Shown here piece after piece: positions 11,401 to 26,400 of a stretch of 64,000 nucleotides of DNA (the stretch's first letter is position 1; each line of letters begins with the position of its first letter). A model generated the notes under the pieces. That model was given only the letters and a program-made list of their open reading frames with translations. It ran no database searches and was not told the DNA's origin. The stretch is from Wyeomyia smithii. Taxonomy: Eukaryota; Arthropoda; Insecta; Diptera; Culicidae. Where the stretch lies: contig NC_073694.1 of the NCBI RefSeq assembly GCF_029784165.1, positions 41,459,006 to 41,523,005 on the forward strand. Reading direction: 5' to 3'. A program made the position numbers and the translations under genes.

Positions 11401-14400
11401 GTCCAATTATATTGGATACATCTCTGGATCTCCAGCGATCTCAAATACACCGTGCATGATATATTTGGACACAATTTCGAAACTCCATAATGATATGTAA
11501 TTATCACACTCTTAATTTCTGAATATTTTTCACTGAAAGTACTTTTCATAGTGATCATCGACAGCGGATGTTTTGGAATAATTTTCTTCACGAATTTCAA
11601 ACGTTTTTCGAAACATTCGCAGATGGCACGCACGAATTCCATAGGTATTTCCCTCAGATTTTTTCGATAACTGCTTTAAACTGTTCCAAACAGTTTTAAC
11701 TACACCAACCTCGCAGTATGCGCTTGCGTCTTGCTGATATACATAGTGGTTATCTCCGAAGAGTTTTCGAAGGTTCAGGGCTGTAATTTGTTTCCAAATC
11801 TTCCGTTTTATAATAAACAGTATTGATTTTGACGGTTTTGTTATTGAAAACCAGTGGAAGCTTACCTCGCTTGCAATCTGCCCCTCAAACCATTACTGAA
11901 ACTGCATTCTAAAATCGAGAAACACATCCTTCACTCCGAAACATTGTCTCTTGTTGCTGCTCACAATCGATCATTTTGTTTGTTGTGTGGCCGCTCTGGG
12001 ACGAATAGTTTCTCATCACGAATAATTACCTCGTGACCAGCATGCCGTGAAAGTAAAGTTTAATCGAGTCTCTTTTTTTGAAGGGACTTGGAAACGCCGT
12101 GAACTTTATGCTTCTTGTAGACCTTACATCAAAAGTCAGTTGAAAAAAAAAATAGACAATAATGGTTGTCTTTTGTAACTGGCTCTGATTGCTGTACACA
12201 AATCATACGATGCCTGAACTCATTGTTGAAGTAGAGCTTGTTGTTGTTGTTGCGTCCAAATTCGGTACAACATGGTTGCTAAAGGACCAAGGACCGTTTT
12301 GGCAAGAGTCCCGTAAAACCCAAGCGAATCGCTGAGCTATCAGGTTCAGTGTTGCAAAAACGCCAAGTGTCGCTTAGGACTTTGTTTATTTTCTTTAAAT
12401 GATGAACAGTAAGGCAGTGTCCAGGGACACCTCATCGTGATGATGCGTAGATCACTATGAATTAAATAATGTAGCCTAACCGCAAGTTTGGGTCTACCCC
12501 AAACTGTTTAGCTTGCCTGCGAATTTGCACATGTTGCCATGGATGGTACCCGATGGAAGACTTGGCCCTCCATTGTCCCACACTGAGCAATGTGTGTCAA
12601 TTACTTTGTATGGAACGTGTATGTTGGACTTCGCTCCCATCTAGTCAGAGACTGTTGTTACTGAAGGAGTTAGCTTGAACTACCTTAGGATGCTAAAGGC
12701 AGCAAGCAGAGCAAGGCATCCGAGGCTGCATCGGCGTTGTGCACAGGGCACTGGCAACGAAAAGATGGCTCGTTGAGTTCTGTTAATGTTTTGCCTGTAC
12801 TGTCGTTTTATTCACTAAAGGCCGCCGACTTCTCAATTTTAGTCACTAAGCAATGTAGAGCAGTTTTAGTAGATTTATCCTGTTATTATGTATATTGATG
12901 TTAATGCAAGGGTGAGTCCTTCAGAAACTTGAGAAGAGTTGACGTTAGAGTTATAGGTCTGAAAGCTTTGAACAACGTTTTGTCTCTTTTATCCGCTTTG
13001 GTACCACCTTAACGTTCTGCCAGCTGTTCGGGATATGTCCTAGAGTGAAGTTAGTTAAAAAAAGGCTGATGAGTTCAGACATAGTGACTTCACTCGATTT
13101 AGAGTAGAAAGCAGATGTTCATTAGAACCTGTAGCGTTCCCTTGGTGATGACAGTCAAACAAAGAAGATGGATTTTGGCTTTGCATTATATTTTGTGAGG
13201 GATGCTCTATTGGCTTCCCAATTGGACTTGATTTAAGCCCTGTAGAACAGGTGTCTAGTTTCCCGACGGAGGCTGTTGAGAGTTTTGTTTTACCAGCGGG
13301 CATCACGCCAAATTGTCTATTTTGTTACCGGGCTATTTTATAAGTTTGGGTGCACACATGGAAGGGAATAAGAAAGATAAGCACGCAAAACTTGTATTTG
13401 AATGTTTTGAACACGGTGTATACTAACTCTTCAACCACCTCAAGGTCGTCGTTCATAATGACCTGTTGTGGAAGGTTGATGTTATTTTCTTTGAAGCTTC
13501 TTCCCCTAATATACTTCATGGTCGATGAAATATTGAGCAGACCTGTCTTGAAATTGATTAACGTTATAGTCACGATCCGTAGTAGTACGGGTTTCCGTGG
13601 AGGTCGCTTGGTATTGCCTCACGAACCTCTGGTTAAAGGTTTTGTGATTTTGGGAAATTTCATAGGAGGTGCTAACACGCGTAATGTCACGGTAATTGCA
13701 GTACTTAAGCTTATAGCCCCTATCGTGGATAGAGCAGATGTCTCCCTGCATTCACTCTTCGTATTCACCGATGGCTTCGATATGTTTTTAACCTGGATTG
13801 CCTGGATGTCGGGGGCTGATATCCGGTCGCCCACTGCTGGCTTACCTAGGTCAGTTCCGTTACCGTTCCTTCTTCCTGTGTCACCATTCGAGTGCTCTTC
13901 GAAGTACAGTTTACACCTATCGACTACCTCGCTTCCGTTAGTGATGAAGATTTCCACATCCGAAGGGATGTCGGCGTGCGGCACATAACCTCTGCGAGAT
14001 TGGTTAGCTTTCTCGTAATACTTCCGTATCTCATTAGCACGGAACAGCTCTTCAAGCTCTTCTTAATCACCATCCTTTTGCGCTTTTTTTGTTTGAGAAT
14101 CATCGGTCGAGAGAAGTTTGTAATACCACGTACAGTCGGTGCGCGTAGTTTTGAGCCTATAAACATAGCCGGTAGACAGCGGTCTGAGTTACCAATTGGA
14201 TTACACACAAGAGATATTTTTAAAATTAGTCTAAAATTAAAAATACAGGGCGTAAGCGTTGCCTTGAACTGTGGCAAGATTTATTGAAGTCGAAGACGTG
14301 ATAACCTTCTTGAAATTGTCTGCGAATAGTGTTCACTGGATCGTTGTTACCATATACGGTGTTCCCCCGTGCTGCCAGAATAAGTAGTCGTGGAAGCAGT

Positions 14401-17400
14401 ACTCGTTCGGGGGCGTAAATTCTCATACGCTTTAGCAAGCTGGTTGGATCACTGAAGTCGTTAGCCATTTTCAAAACAAATCCTGGCTGACGATTGGCTT
14501 TGTCGATTTTATCAGAATAATGTACCTCAAACGAGAGTTGGTTGGTGTAGCATCACGCCAAGAGCTCTGAATTCATAACATCGTTAAGCATCTAATCATC
14601 TATGACGTAGTTGTAGACACAAACAGCAGTGGCCTCAAATTGCTTCCTTGAAGCACACCAGGGGATGGCAGAAAACTGTGGAGTGGCGCAAATTTAAAAG
14701 CTAAGCCGATCTCTTTGAAATTAGGCGCTGTTCAGTACCGCACCTCTAGGAGAACACATGCACCTGGCTGAAGCGCTAAGGCGCACTAGGGGTTGCCGAC
14801 TTAATAGAAGTCATAATGAAAAGATTTTGTAAAGTCCACTACTACCTAGCTTCCATATCTGAAGGCAGTTCGCTGTCTAGTTCGACTCTTTGCAGCTAGG
14901 CAGTGCATCGCGAAGCTCATATTGAACAAGGTGAGTCCTGTGATAATGACTACATCATTCATATTGAGCCCTATAAAAATCACTTAACTCGGACCTGATG
15001 AGATGTCTCCATCAAATTCAAGTTTGTTTTCAGTAATAATTTAGCTGTCATTACAGTCCAGTGGTGCTTCAGTGGTACCGTGATTAGGGTGGTCGATTAC
15101 ATTAGAAAAGACCTCAATTCTTTCAGTTTTGACGGAAAAACATTCACCATAACCCCAGTCATGAAAAAAACTTGTTTAGTTCTGGAATCTTCCGACGTCT
15201 CTTGTATAGGTACATTATTTTTACGTACTGGTTCATGTCATCTACATGTATAACCACATGCATAGAATTCTGTGGCAAATGAAATATCATCTGTAAATAG
15301 AATAAATAGAATAGAACCCAGATTAGAGCCAAGAGGAACCCCAGAAGTGACTTGTGCTAATGATGTTGATAATGCAACAAATGCCGTCAAAGCGAACGCG
15401 AAACTAAGCACTAATAGGACCCTTCTCTGACAATTAGAATTAAATCCCTACGAATGATAAGTCCTAATTGCGAAAGCAAACAAATCCTAACAATTAAAAT
15501 TACAATTTTCTAACAGTGTTGAGAAGTCACCATTTGTGATTGGACACACATACTCATTACTTACTAATATTAATCATAAATACTTAAGCTACCCCCCTTT
15601 GAAAAAAAGCACTAATAGAAACTTTGAGGTTTTTCTCTATATCGCTCACACATGTATGAAATACCGTAAAGAAGTTTTCAAAATAGTTATTTCAAAACTA
15701 TACGATTTCTATGTCGAACGTGTATGTAAAATATCTTTTAAATCGGAGCTACTGGAAATTAGTCGAATCGATACTAGTACAGCAATCATCGTAATTACTT
15801 CAAATCAATGAATAGTTACCTAAAGCACCATTTTCCGTTTTGCTAGAGCATTTTGTATGTTGGTTTGTCGATTATCGAACATTTTAAAAACTGCCCGATC
15901 AGAAGAACATAACTAAAGATTTTCAAATTTCTATCTACACGAGATACAAGTAACATATTTTGATACAGTTTTATATTTTCCCATACGCTTTTGATAGTAA
16001 AAACTAATTGAACGAGAGATTCTAACAAATCCCGAAATGGAGTTGTTCTGAATCAAATCTACCAAAAATTTATCTCTAATAAGCATATTTTTGCTAACAA
16101 TGGTTGTTATTAACTATAACAGTAAGCAATCTTATTTTGTTAGAAGGCTGATATATTTGTAAGCAAGTTTGATATGTAATTGATACTAGTAGAATAATTT
16201 TTGTTATAATTTCTGTTATTCTACACCTAACGGGAAAACACAACCTAAATTGAAAACATCAGCTGAAAGGATTTTGGCATAACAAACTAACTTTTTGTTT
16301 TGTATTTTTGATCGAGTGAGCTTTAAGCTGCGAATGAGAATGTAATGGAATTTCATTCACGAAAACCAAACAAAAGAGAACAGCCAGAACATGACACGTT
16401 CAACACAAAAACATTATCGTGCTCTGCTGTACGACGATTCGTTGTAAAGTGCAAGAGTTTCTGAATGTTATTTAAGAAAAGCGTAATTCAATTCTAAAAC
16501 AATTTGTTCAACCGGAGGACTAGCAAACTTTAATAACATGATTATTTTGCCTTTCTTGTTATTTCGTAGGGTATCAGTAATGATGTTTTTTCCTTGACTT
16601 ATACACACAAAAGTTCGAGCCTTAACTCAATCATTCATTGTGTTCTTCCATTTCGCACAACTTTCGGTACCAATTCGCACAAAATTTGTACATTAAACTA
16701 ACTTGAAGCATTTGATTTGATTTTTTTGCCATATGGCTTTCAAAATAGAGGAAGTGTGACAAAAAAAGTAATTGTCCTTTCACAGATTAGTTAGGGCTCT
16801 TTCAGCCCCTCTCCCGCAGGCCCAGTTCAATTTTCGTGTTCGGTGTCAGTTTGAAAAATTAATATCCAAATTAAACTTGTTACAAAGCTAGAAAATCAGT
16901 TCTCTTTGCCATTGCTTATCCCAACCGGTCAGTGAAATGCGGCACAAGTGGGCACCGAAAGCCCTGACAAGCAAAACGAATAAATCATCTCCCTCTTGTC
17001 GTTTTTCCAATTAAGCAACTAGCTCCTACATCAGCACCAGTTTGGCCATTTATTTTTCATGCAATTTTTTGTTTTCAATTCGAACAAAGCGGCATAGCGG
17101 CACAGCTTGGGTGAATATTGTACCACCCCTCAGGGAAATTTCTGTGGGTTTATCCAAAAGAAACATCTGCTGAAGAAGATCTAGGGAGAAAGAATTTATT
17201 TCTTCCGCTCGGTACCTGTACATTACCTGGCCTCGTTTCTTGGCAAACGCTTCCATTGAGTGGTTTTTTTTTTGAGTTAAGAAAGAAGGTAAAAGGTAAA
17301 GCGGAAGTGGTAATTAGTTTATTTTGGGTTGAAAAATTAATTCTAATCCGTGATTCCATTCATCGCCCGGTCGCCACTGGTTTCGTCTGTAAAGCTGTAC

Positions 17401-20400
17401 GTGACATTCTGAGGATTGGAGTAATACTTTTAAATGATTATAGAATATTTGAAAGGAATTCTGTTTCTGAAAATGGCCAACGCTTCTAAAGGAAAGGAGC
17501 TATCCCCTTAAGAGTACTGTGTGAGAACTTTTTGCTCGTCTAATTACGGTCTGTAGCGTAGCAGTAACAATTTATCTCCGGTTAGGTTAAATTTCTTTCA
17601 TTAGCAATCTATTACGACTTCATTCCTGTTGATAGCAAGGAATGTGAAAGAAGTGATTGCAAAATAAGCAAGCTTATTTTTCTCGTCGTAGCGGGAGACT
17701 CGTTTCTGGTAATGGTGTAGCAAACGCGTACTATTATGGCAAGAGATTCTTTTAGTGAAGGTGCGGAACAAATTGAATAACAAACGCAGTGAAAACTTCG
17801 GATGAGATTTTGTTAGTATCTGGAGTGGTAACCTAGGCGGCTCTACATAGCAGGCTAATCATAATAAGAGTTATAGTTAGAAATTATTGTTTTTCTTTCT
17901 ATTGGACATCCTGTAATGATATACTGGTCTATCCTGTAATGATATAGAAATTATCAGAAGAAAATTCAAACAGATGAATAGGTATATTCAATTTCAAACA
18001 ATCATAAAAAAATTCCAATAATAATATGTCATTTTGTACTGTTTATATTTTTTTTAATCACGATAGTTTTTGAAAAATGTTTATGCAAAAAGGATACTGT
18101 CGATTACAGATTTAGAGCCAGAACGGTTTGTTTGATCGATGTGACGTCTTGGGCAAAGCTTAAGACAATAATTTTATCTTTCTGAAAAAATACTTACTTT
18201 ACCAACTTTTTTAGACTTTATTATGATGTTGCATTAAGATTTAGCTTGATGAACATAATTCCTCAACTAAACTCGGTTCCAGGCCGCGTTTCTCCAATTC
18301 CGTGGGCATCCAATGGTTGCCAGAACTTGAACCACGTAGTCTAACCACGTCGTGTAAAGCAAAGCAAAGCCTTGGTGCTACATTCCGATGTGGAACTTGA
18401 CCTTATATTTATTGACACACAGACTTCGCAGCCAACTGTTTAGTGTACAGGACAATTGCGGGGTTAGCGCTACGATCCTACTGACACTAAAAGTCTCTCT
18501 CGAGCCGGGACTCGAACCTACGACGACTGGCTTGTTACGCCAGTATCGTACCTCGTGACCATCCTCCGTTTCGTCGTGTACCAACCGGATTTACGGGGTT
18601 TTGCAGGGTAGTTGTCCAGCATTCCTGCCCAGTGTATCCGTCCTGCTTTGACCACTTTCGAGATTCATCCTTCGCCGCCACAGACCGTCCTCCTGCTCGT
18701 CGCCGAAGATGGTTCAGTCAATTGCTTCGCAGTGTTGGTTATACACTAACACTATTTGATTAATGGGCCCGTATTTAGCATAAATGTTTCGTTGATGGTT
18801 TAAAGAAAACAAAGTCCGAGCTCGTAAATTTCTAGAAGGCACATAAAAGTTGAGTTTTAACAATATTTTGGGTGGATCGACACGCTGAGATACAATATCG
18901 TTAACAAATGACATTATTGCGAATTCCCGACGGGCTTTTAATGATTGGATGTCAATAAGTCCGCAGCGTATGATGGTAGGGTAAATGCGTCCATCGTAGA
19001 TTACGAAGTGCATATAACAGGAACTCTTTTTTTTTATTCTGTCTACATGTGTTGCAGAAAACGGAGACCATACAATGCTAAAGTATTCTAATAGTGACCT
19101 GACATAGGAATTACTGTAAGGTAGCCGTCTAGTTATCCACCTGTGTTCACCTTATTCTCATGACACACTTTGTGCGAGGGCTAAGTCTGTCAAATTGGGT
19201 TCCGTAGAATCAGGAGAATTCATTAACTGGTCAGGTGTTCCGCAAGGCAGTAACGTGGGGCCACTACCGAACTTACGACTGAACAAACTGCGAGTTGTCG
19301 TGAATAGCTTGAAGCAAGCATGGAGCGAGACCAGAGGACGACTGATTACCGAAGGGAATCACACTATCGATGACATTTTGTGTCACGGAGCGGGCTGTTT
19401 TAAGAACTCCGTGATGCGAGATGTAATGATACTGGATGTAAGCAATTGCATTCAGTATCTATTGAAGAGGGGAAAAAGAAATTTCGCTGGGAGATATTTT
19501 TGATCAGAAAGTTTGGTCCCGAGGTACGAAGCTGCCCTAGCAAGCCAGTCGTCATAGGTTCGAGTCTCGGCCCGGTAGAGACTGTTAGTGTCAGTAGAGT
19601 CGTAACCCCACAATTGTCCTGTATGCTAAACAGTTGGCTGCAAAGTCTGTGTATAATTAATAGAAGGTCGAGTTTCGAATCGGAATGTAGCACCAAGGCT
19701 TTGCTTTGTGGCGGAATAAACTCTAAAATATTTTTTCTATGAAGAAAACATTCTGCATATTAATTACAGTTAGTTCTTGTTGCACCACGGTTTCCGTAGA
19801 TGCTACACCTCCCGACCTTATAGCTGGTATCATTGTCCGAAGTTACTTGTGAGCCAAGTTAGACAAATACGTCGACTACCTCCAGCTTATTGCCGTTGGT
19901 CGTCAGATTACAGCTTGTACTTCATTTCGGGTGTATTAATCAGCCCAACCTTCTTTGCCTCACATTTCGAATGAGACGGATAATCCAACCGAAATCCTCT
20001 GATGTCCATACATCGCAGTCTAATCAGTAGGATCAGCCTCCCGGGAAGGCCGTTCCCGTCTCTGATCTTCTATAGCGCTTTCTGGTCAATTGTATCATAT
20101 GTAGCATTGAAATCGATTAATAGATGGTGCGTAGAGATTCTGTACTCACAGCACTTTTGGAGGATCGAATCAATTACATAGCCATCTTGGTCCTCTTGCT
20201 GTACGTCATTTCAGTGCTCATCGCAGTGCTGCTTCCACCTTCCGGCCACCTTACGATCGTTCACCAGAATACTTCCTTCCTTATCTCGATACATTGCGGC
20301 TTGCGGCACAAAGGCTGATCGGGATGCGTTGAGTGTCTGGTAGAACATGTAACCTGTGCGGTTGCAATTTCAGCATCGAGTGGAAAATTTATCTAATTTT

Positions 20401-23400
20401 GGGTAACGCTGCAAGAGCGTGTTTACGTAGAAATAATATTAGTGTATTAGTGAAAAATACCCGCACTTGAACACCCCTGCAGCAGCGTGTACCCAACATG
20501 TCAACTGTCACCACTTGCGCTGAATATCGTTCACATAAGTTTGTTTATTTTCGTTTAAATTCGTTCGTTTTTTCGTTTGTGAACATACACTCTCTCGCAG
20601 CGGTACCAAAAATGAGGGTTACTTTTACGCGTACACGCTCGAGTGGCGTTACACAAAATTAGGTAAATTTTCCACTCGATGCTAAAATTGCAACCGTACA
20701 GGTTACAAACATTCGCGTCTCATAAAAGGATTTAGCTGTTCTAGTTCCTTGAACTTCTTCTATTACTGGCAGCGTTCTTTTCGTTCAACACCTCCTGACT
20801 CTTATCGTTCCGTTTGTACCCTAAGATATTCTCCACTACGCTGTTGATGGCTGGTTTCACGGTGCCTCAACAGTCCTCGAGAAGGGTTTCAACTAACTCG
20901 CCATCTTTCAGCAGTGATGCTGCAAGCAAATGCGCGTAGTTTCCAGCGACGTCGAATCATTGTTTTATCTTTTCGGTAAAATCTGACGTGGGTGATGTCC
21001 GAAAAGGGCCGACCATTTAACAATACGTGGTCGATTTGCGATTCTGTCTCATTTGGTTACCTCCAGGTCACCAAAAGGTAGTACGTATGGCCATATTCTT
21101 GTAGGTGATGAAGTCGATGAGTCTTAGGCCGTTTCCGTTGGTCAGCTGGTACGCGCTGAATTTTCCAATTACCGGTTTAAACTTCTCCTCCTGGCTGACC
21201 TGAGCATTGTAATTCACGATGACGATCTTGATATCATGACCATGACAGATCGGCAGTCCCATTTTCCGTTAATTCGTGTTCACCAGGGTCCAAGCCAATT
21301 ATTCCAGTTAGAATTAACTTGTTTTTCATTTGTTGCTAGGTTGTATTTCCTGGTGCAGGCTCGCGAGGCCCACAACCAATTCGTCTGTCCAACGTGGTGT
21401 GGCTATTTTAAGACCAAATACCACCAGGAATTTTGGCTTTGGAGTTTAGAGTGAATGAACTGATAAGACGGTAGTTCAGCCGCTGTGCAGTACAATTTTA
21501 CAGCCGCTCTTAACATGAAGAACAGACGTTGTTTCGAGCCGCTCCTAGCATGGGGGTTAGACGCTCGAAAAAAAATCAGAATTTATTATCTCAAAATGCT
21601 CTTGTTTATAAGAACTACAATAAATTAGTTAAACACTGATTGTTGTCTGATCATGGAAAAATGAGGAAAAAAGTTGAAATTTTCTAAAAACAAGAAAAGA
21701 AAATTGAAGCCAAAACAGTTTGTTTGATTGGTATCATGTCTTCGGCAAAGTTTTAGGCAGAAATTCTGCTCTTAAAGGAAAGATATATCGTTAGACAAAT
21801 AGCTCAAAAAGTTATTCATGAGACACGACCGCAAAGTTAAAGTAGAATTACTTCAGCCTGTCTTGTGTCAATGTATTTTTATGTTCTTATGTCGACGTTG
21901 TTGAAAGAAAGATGAAAATAAATTGTGTTATATACATTGTGAAGTCATTTGATTGTGGAGTAGTTGAGATTATTTTGCCGTTTGCGCGTATTGTCATACA
22001 GTCACCGCCAAAATAAAGTACCCACTTTGCAAAAAATCACATTCCACCTCTGAAGTCATTGGAAAATTCATTAAATCTCATTGATATTTTTTAACTAAGC
22101 TTGATAATGCTATTATTTTGAAAATACATTTTTGTTGATAGATATTTAAAAAAAAAAGAATTTTTTTTACTTGTAAATGTTGTAAAATTGGTGTGTCATT
22201 GTAAAGTGCTCACGCAAAAATATTTCACGTTCATATAATTTTCTCATCCAAACGCCTCTCGTTTTTTATTATTTTGACATTTCCAAGTGTTAGTTGATCC
22301 CGTTGCTGGTTTCATTTGTCGGTCAGAAAGACACGATACAAATTATCTTAATAGCGATGGATAATACGACGGCAATCAAAACTATTTCCTTGCAGGAACG
22401 GATACATGTCATTCGTGACATCGAGAAAGATGAATCACATCGTAAGATTGGTGAAAAGTGTGGATGCGGCAAAGCAGCGATAATCAAACTTTAAGCAAAG
22501 TTCAAAACCTATGGCTCCATAGCCGATCGTCCAGGTAGGGGAAGGAACAGATTTACAAATCAATACGAGAACCATGCTAGAAATTCAGAAAAATCCGAAC
22601 CCGGCAACCCCTTAGGGAGATCAAGAAAGCGATTCAACTATCGATATCGGTACAAAAAATGATGAATTAACAATAAAAACAAAAAAAAAAATACAATAGA
22701 AAATTATTCTGTTGTCTATCTGCTAGCTTCAATGGTCAACACGTTCAAATAATCAAACTACAATTTTCTGCATTTGAGCGTGGATAATTTTCCAATGGAT
22801 TGCTGTAAGAATGAAGGAAATTTGTCAAAAATTAAGCGACTTAGAAACATGTTATTGAGGACAAATTTCGTCTCCTTTTCCATTTTAAGTATTTTGTTCT
22901 AAACCCCTATGTAACCGAACTTTATAACAGACGTAGCTCTACGTCAAAAATATAAGATGGCCGATTTAAAAAAAAACTCTCTCTGTTTTCAATATGATAT
23001 TTTCAGTGTAAAATTTCAAACTCATTTTTGTCAGTATTTTTAAATCACACACGAATGCATCACTGATGTAAAGTGTCTTAAATTATTTAAAAAATATATT
23101 TTTAAATGAAAGTTTTGACAATTCCTAGATACATTGATTTATAGAAAAAAAAAAACTTCAACCATTTTCAAAAGTTAGTAGAGATAAATTTGCAAAAAAA
23201 TACAAAGTTGCTCAGGGTAGTAAGCTTACACACCCACAAAGCTTCATTTAAATCTGAGAAGATTCTGCCAACGCTAATGTCTGCACCAGCAGTGTTATTG
23301 GTTTCACTCATAAACAGCATGAAACATCTCAGGAGAGGTTCTCGTTGCTACTGATATTACACACTTGAGTATTCTCATTGAAGCTATTTTCCGTTCTTTT

Positions 23401-26400
23401 TCGCTGTCTTTCTTGCTCGCATTCGCTTCCGAAATCATGCACAGCACACACTTCAATTAGTTCAATTAGTTCAAAATAAAAATCCTAGGATGCTACCCGA
23501 ACATCATAACAATTGAGAAAAAAAAATACGCCAAAAGCCAAAAATCCAAAATACCATCAGGGTGTTGAAAATATATACCATATTTAAAACTATTTTGGGC
23601 TCCAACAGCTGAATATAAAAATCATAAAACACCTTTTATTATTGACACAAAAAGTACGGACCTTTGAAGACAAACAAATTAAAAATGTTGAAGAGTTTGT
23701 ACACAAACGCTGATTTGACGGATGGACAGACGAATTGTTTCAACTGAGTCGTATTGAATTCATTGCTACGAAGGCGGTACACAACCGTGACCCTCAGCAG
23801 AAAGATCCTATCTGCCAGAGTTTGCCCAAAACGAATGTGCTTTTCTGTCATTTGTACTTATTGCTTGGTTGTTGCATCTGAATCTAATGGCGACAACTGA
23901 ATAGGCATTATATTTCTTCTCTCAGTAGCGGATTTTCACCTAAAATTTTAAAAACGGCACTTCTTCCTTACATCGTGCAGAGCTCCGTGAATCACGATGA
24001 CAAAGTTTGTACAAAAAACTCCAAACAAAGTATAGCTGTTATTGGTCTCCACGATGATTTTCGAGGAGAAGGTTATTGTGTTGGAAAATTCATTTCAAAG
24101 AGATAGGAAATATGCTCTCAATGTGGGTTTTAGATAAAATGTTAGGGATATTACGGTCAGAATATTAATGAGTTCGCAAAACTGATGTAAAACAAGTGTA
24201 TGTATAATACAAAAAAAAGGCCGAATTTGTGTAAAACTTTATAGGTATGGTAAAAAAAATCACAACTGAAACTATGATGATAGTAACAGTTAAAATCGTA
24301 TAAAATTTATTCAACAATGAATAAGAAATATTCAAATAGCATTGCTTTAATTTATCTCTAGTGAGTCTAGCAATTAATCATAAATATTCAACGTTGAGGA
24401 GATTGTTTAGCCTACAAAGAATCGTCAAACATGGTGTTCAACGCCAACATTTCGAATTTCCACACTAATACAATACAATCGTAATGAAAACGTACGTGTG
24501 TTTTTATCAGCTGAAGATCCAGAAATTCATTTGATTTACCCACCTGTCCCCCACCACAATTCCAGCGCATGGTTCTGTGATCTACAGGATTTTATTCTGC
24601 CGGTATAAAGCTGCCACCAAAACAGACAGTCACGCAGGCCCCAGATGAAAGCACGTCCCGTGCAAACAGTATGGTCTATATAGGGTGTGGCAGAAGTATA
24701 CGTGAAATTGTGGTGGCGAGTCGAAAAATGTAAACAATATCCGAGTGAGCCGTTGTGACGTCATACCACAAATTATTGTACGTTCTCTTATTTGATTTTT
24801 TTTACTCAGTCACATCATTTTTACAATGACACATAACAAACGTAGCAAATCGCAGTGCAGGATGGCTGTCCGAAACGCTAGTTTCACTGGAATTAGCAGA
24901 AAACTACGATGAGTAATCCGAATACGAATATGTTCTGTTACTCTACTTTTCTGGAAAATTCAAATAAGACTGCTTCCATGTCACCATGTTAGGTCTTATT
25001 GCATGGTTCCCTCCACATGAGTTTCTCGGTCAGATGCTTTTTGGGATCGCGGGTTCAAGAAGCTGGAGCAAAAAGAAATAGTTCATTTTAATTAAGTGCT
25101 TCTACTTCACAAAAAGTAAGTAACTAGTTTTTTTTTCTTGCACTTCCACGATATAATTTAAAAATTTTGCTGTTGGAAATGCTGTGGGCCTGTAGGTCCC
25201 GTGTATTCGTTTCAACACCACAAAACTTCATGAACTTTTTTCAAAACACCTGTAAGTTTCGTCTGAAAACAACGTAAATCCATGCCTTTTCCGGTTCAAT
25301 GTGCACAAATATCTCAACAGGAAACGGCACATTCAGGCATTTCTTATTTTTTCCATATTGCCGGGAGAAAATCGAATTTAAGATAAAATGGTATTTAATT
25401 ACACTATAACACTGCAGGAATATGACACCGAAACATTGGTATGACGTAGTAACCTTTCATAGCAACGGTAGTGTAAATAAAATCATAGCAGTTTTACACA
25501 TGATATTGAAAAGTGATTTAAATGTATATGTAAAACTATGATACATCTGCCACACCCTATATAAACCATACTGCCGTGCAAAAAGGTCTCTGTTTATGTT
25601 TATTTCTCTTTTTTACACTGTAAACAACCTACCGTGAACAGTAAATAACACTGGAATTTCTAACCCAGTGCCGTAACCGAACACTTAACTAGAGGAGCTG
25701 TGTGAGTGTTGTGTTTTGCAAAGACAAGCCAAATTGATGGGTGTTACTACAACAACCCTGGCTACTGGACTGGCCAAACCTCGGGTATCCTTACACTCAC
25801 TGTTTACTCAACAAAATCGCAGAATGACAAAAGCACTATGAAAACTTGCATTGTGGATGTTTCCTGATGATACAGTCTTTTATGGTGATTTTTTTATTAC
25901 TTCCTGCGTACATTCACTTTCCTGATAGTCAAGTTCTTATACCAACAAAATGGAAAAACAAGAGCATGGATTTACGACTTTTTTATTGAGGCATTACTGA
26001 GAATGATTTCTGTTATAACGGTAATATCTGTATACATTATACTTTTTTTTAATAAGCTCAATGATTATAGAATGTTGTGTTTTAGCTACTAATTACGATA
26101 ATGTCTTTCGTTTTTCCAGCTCATACTGTCCGCACTTGTGACGGTGATCGCCGCCCAGCAAGACTACACTACACCGGTCCCGATCCTGAAGCAGATCAAT
26201 CGACACAACGAGGATGGCAGCTACAGCTACGGCTACGAAGCTGCTGATGGTTCCTTCAAAATCGAAACCAAATATCCGACCGGCGAGGTGCAGGGCAAGT
26301 ACGGGTACGTCGATGATGCCGGCAAACTGCGTGAAATAGAGTACGGTGCTAGTAAACGAGGATTCGAACCAGCAGGTAGAGCCACATATCAAAAACAGGC

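Larger units (their letters stand above)
8421..26119 (+). other. First intron of cuticular protein gene (17.7 kb)
   Basis: It runs from GTAAGT to TTTTTCCAG. It contains most of the transposon debris between 10 and 26 kb, in both orientations, including an RTE copy, I-type LINE pieces, SINEs, a Tc1 fragment and TIR elements. None forms an obvious alternative exon in frame with the host protein. Confidence 0.75.

Noticed and set aside
11241..11642. 133-codon minus-strand frame
   Set aside because: No recognisable motif and basic, low-complexity composition typical of chance frames in AT-rich DNA.
13350..13988. 212-codon + strand open frame
   Set aside because: Long, but no motif, and neighbouring LINE pieces read on the minus strand. 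More likely the antisense of old LINE sequence.
18490..18592. Functional tRNA-Val gene
   Set aside because: B box and anticodon arm are recognisable, but acceptor-stem pairing is not evident and a SINE body follows in two copies.
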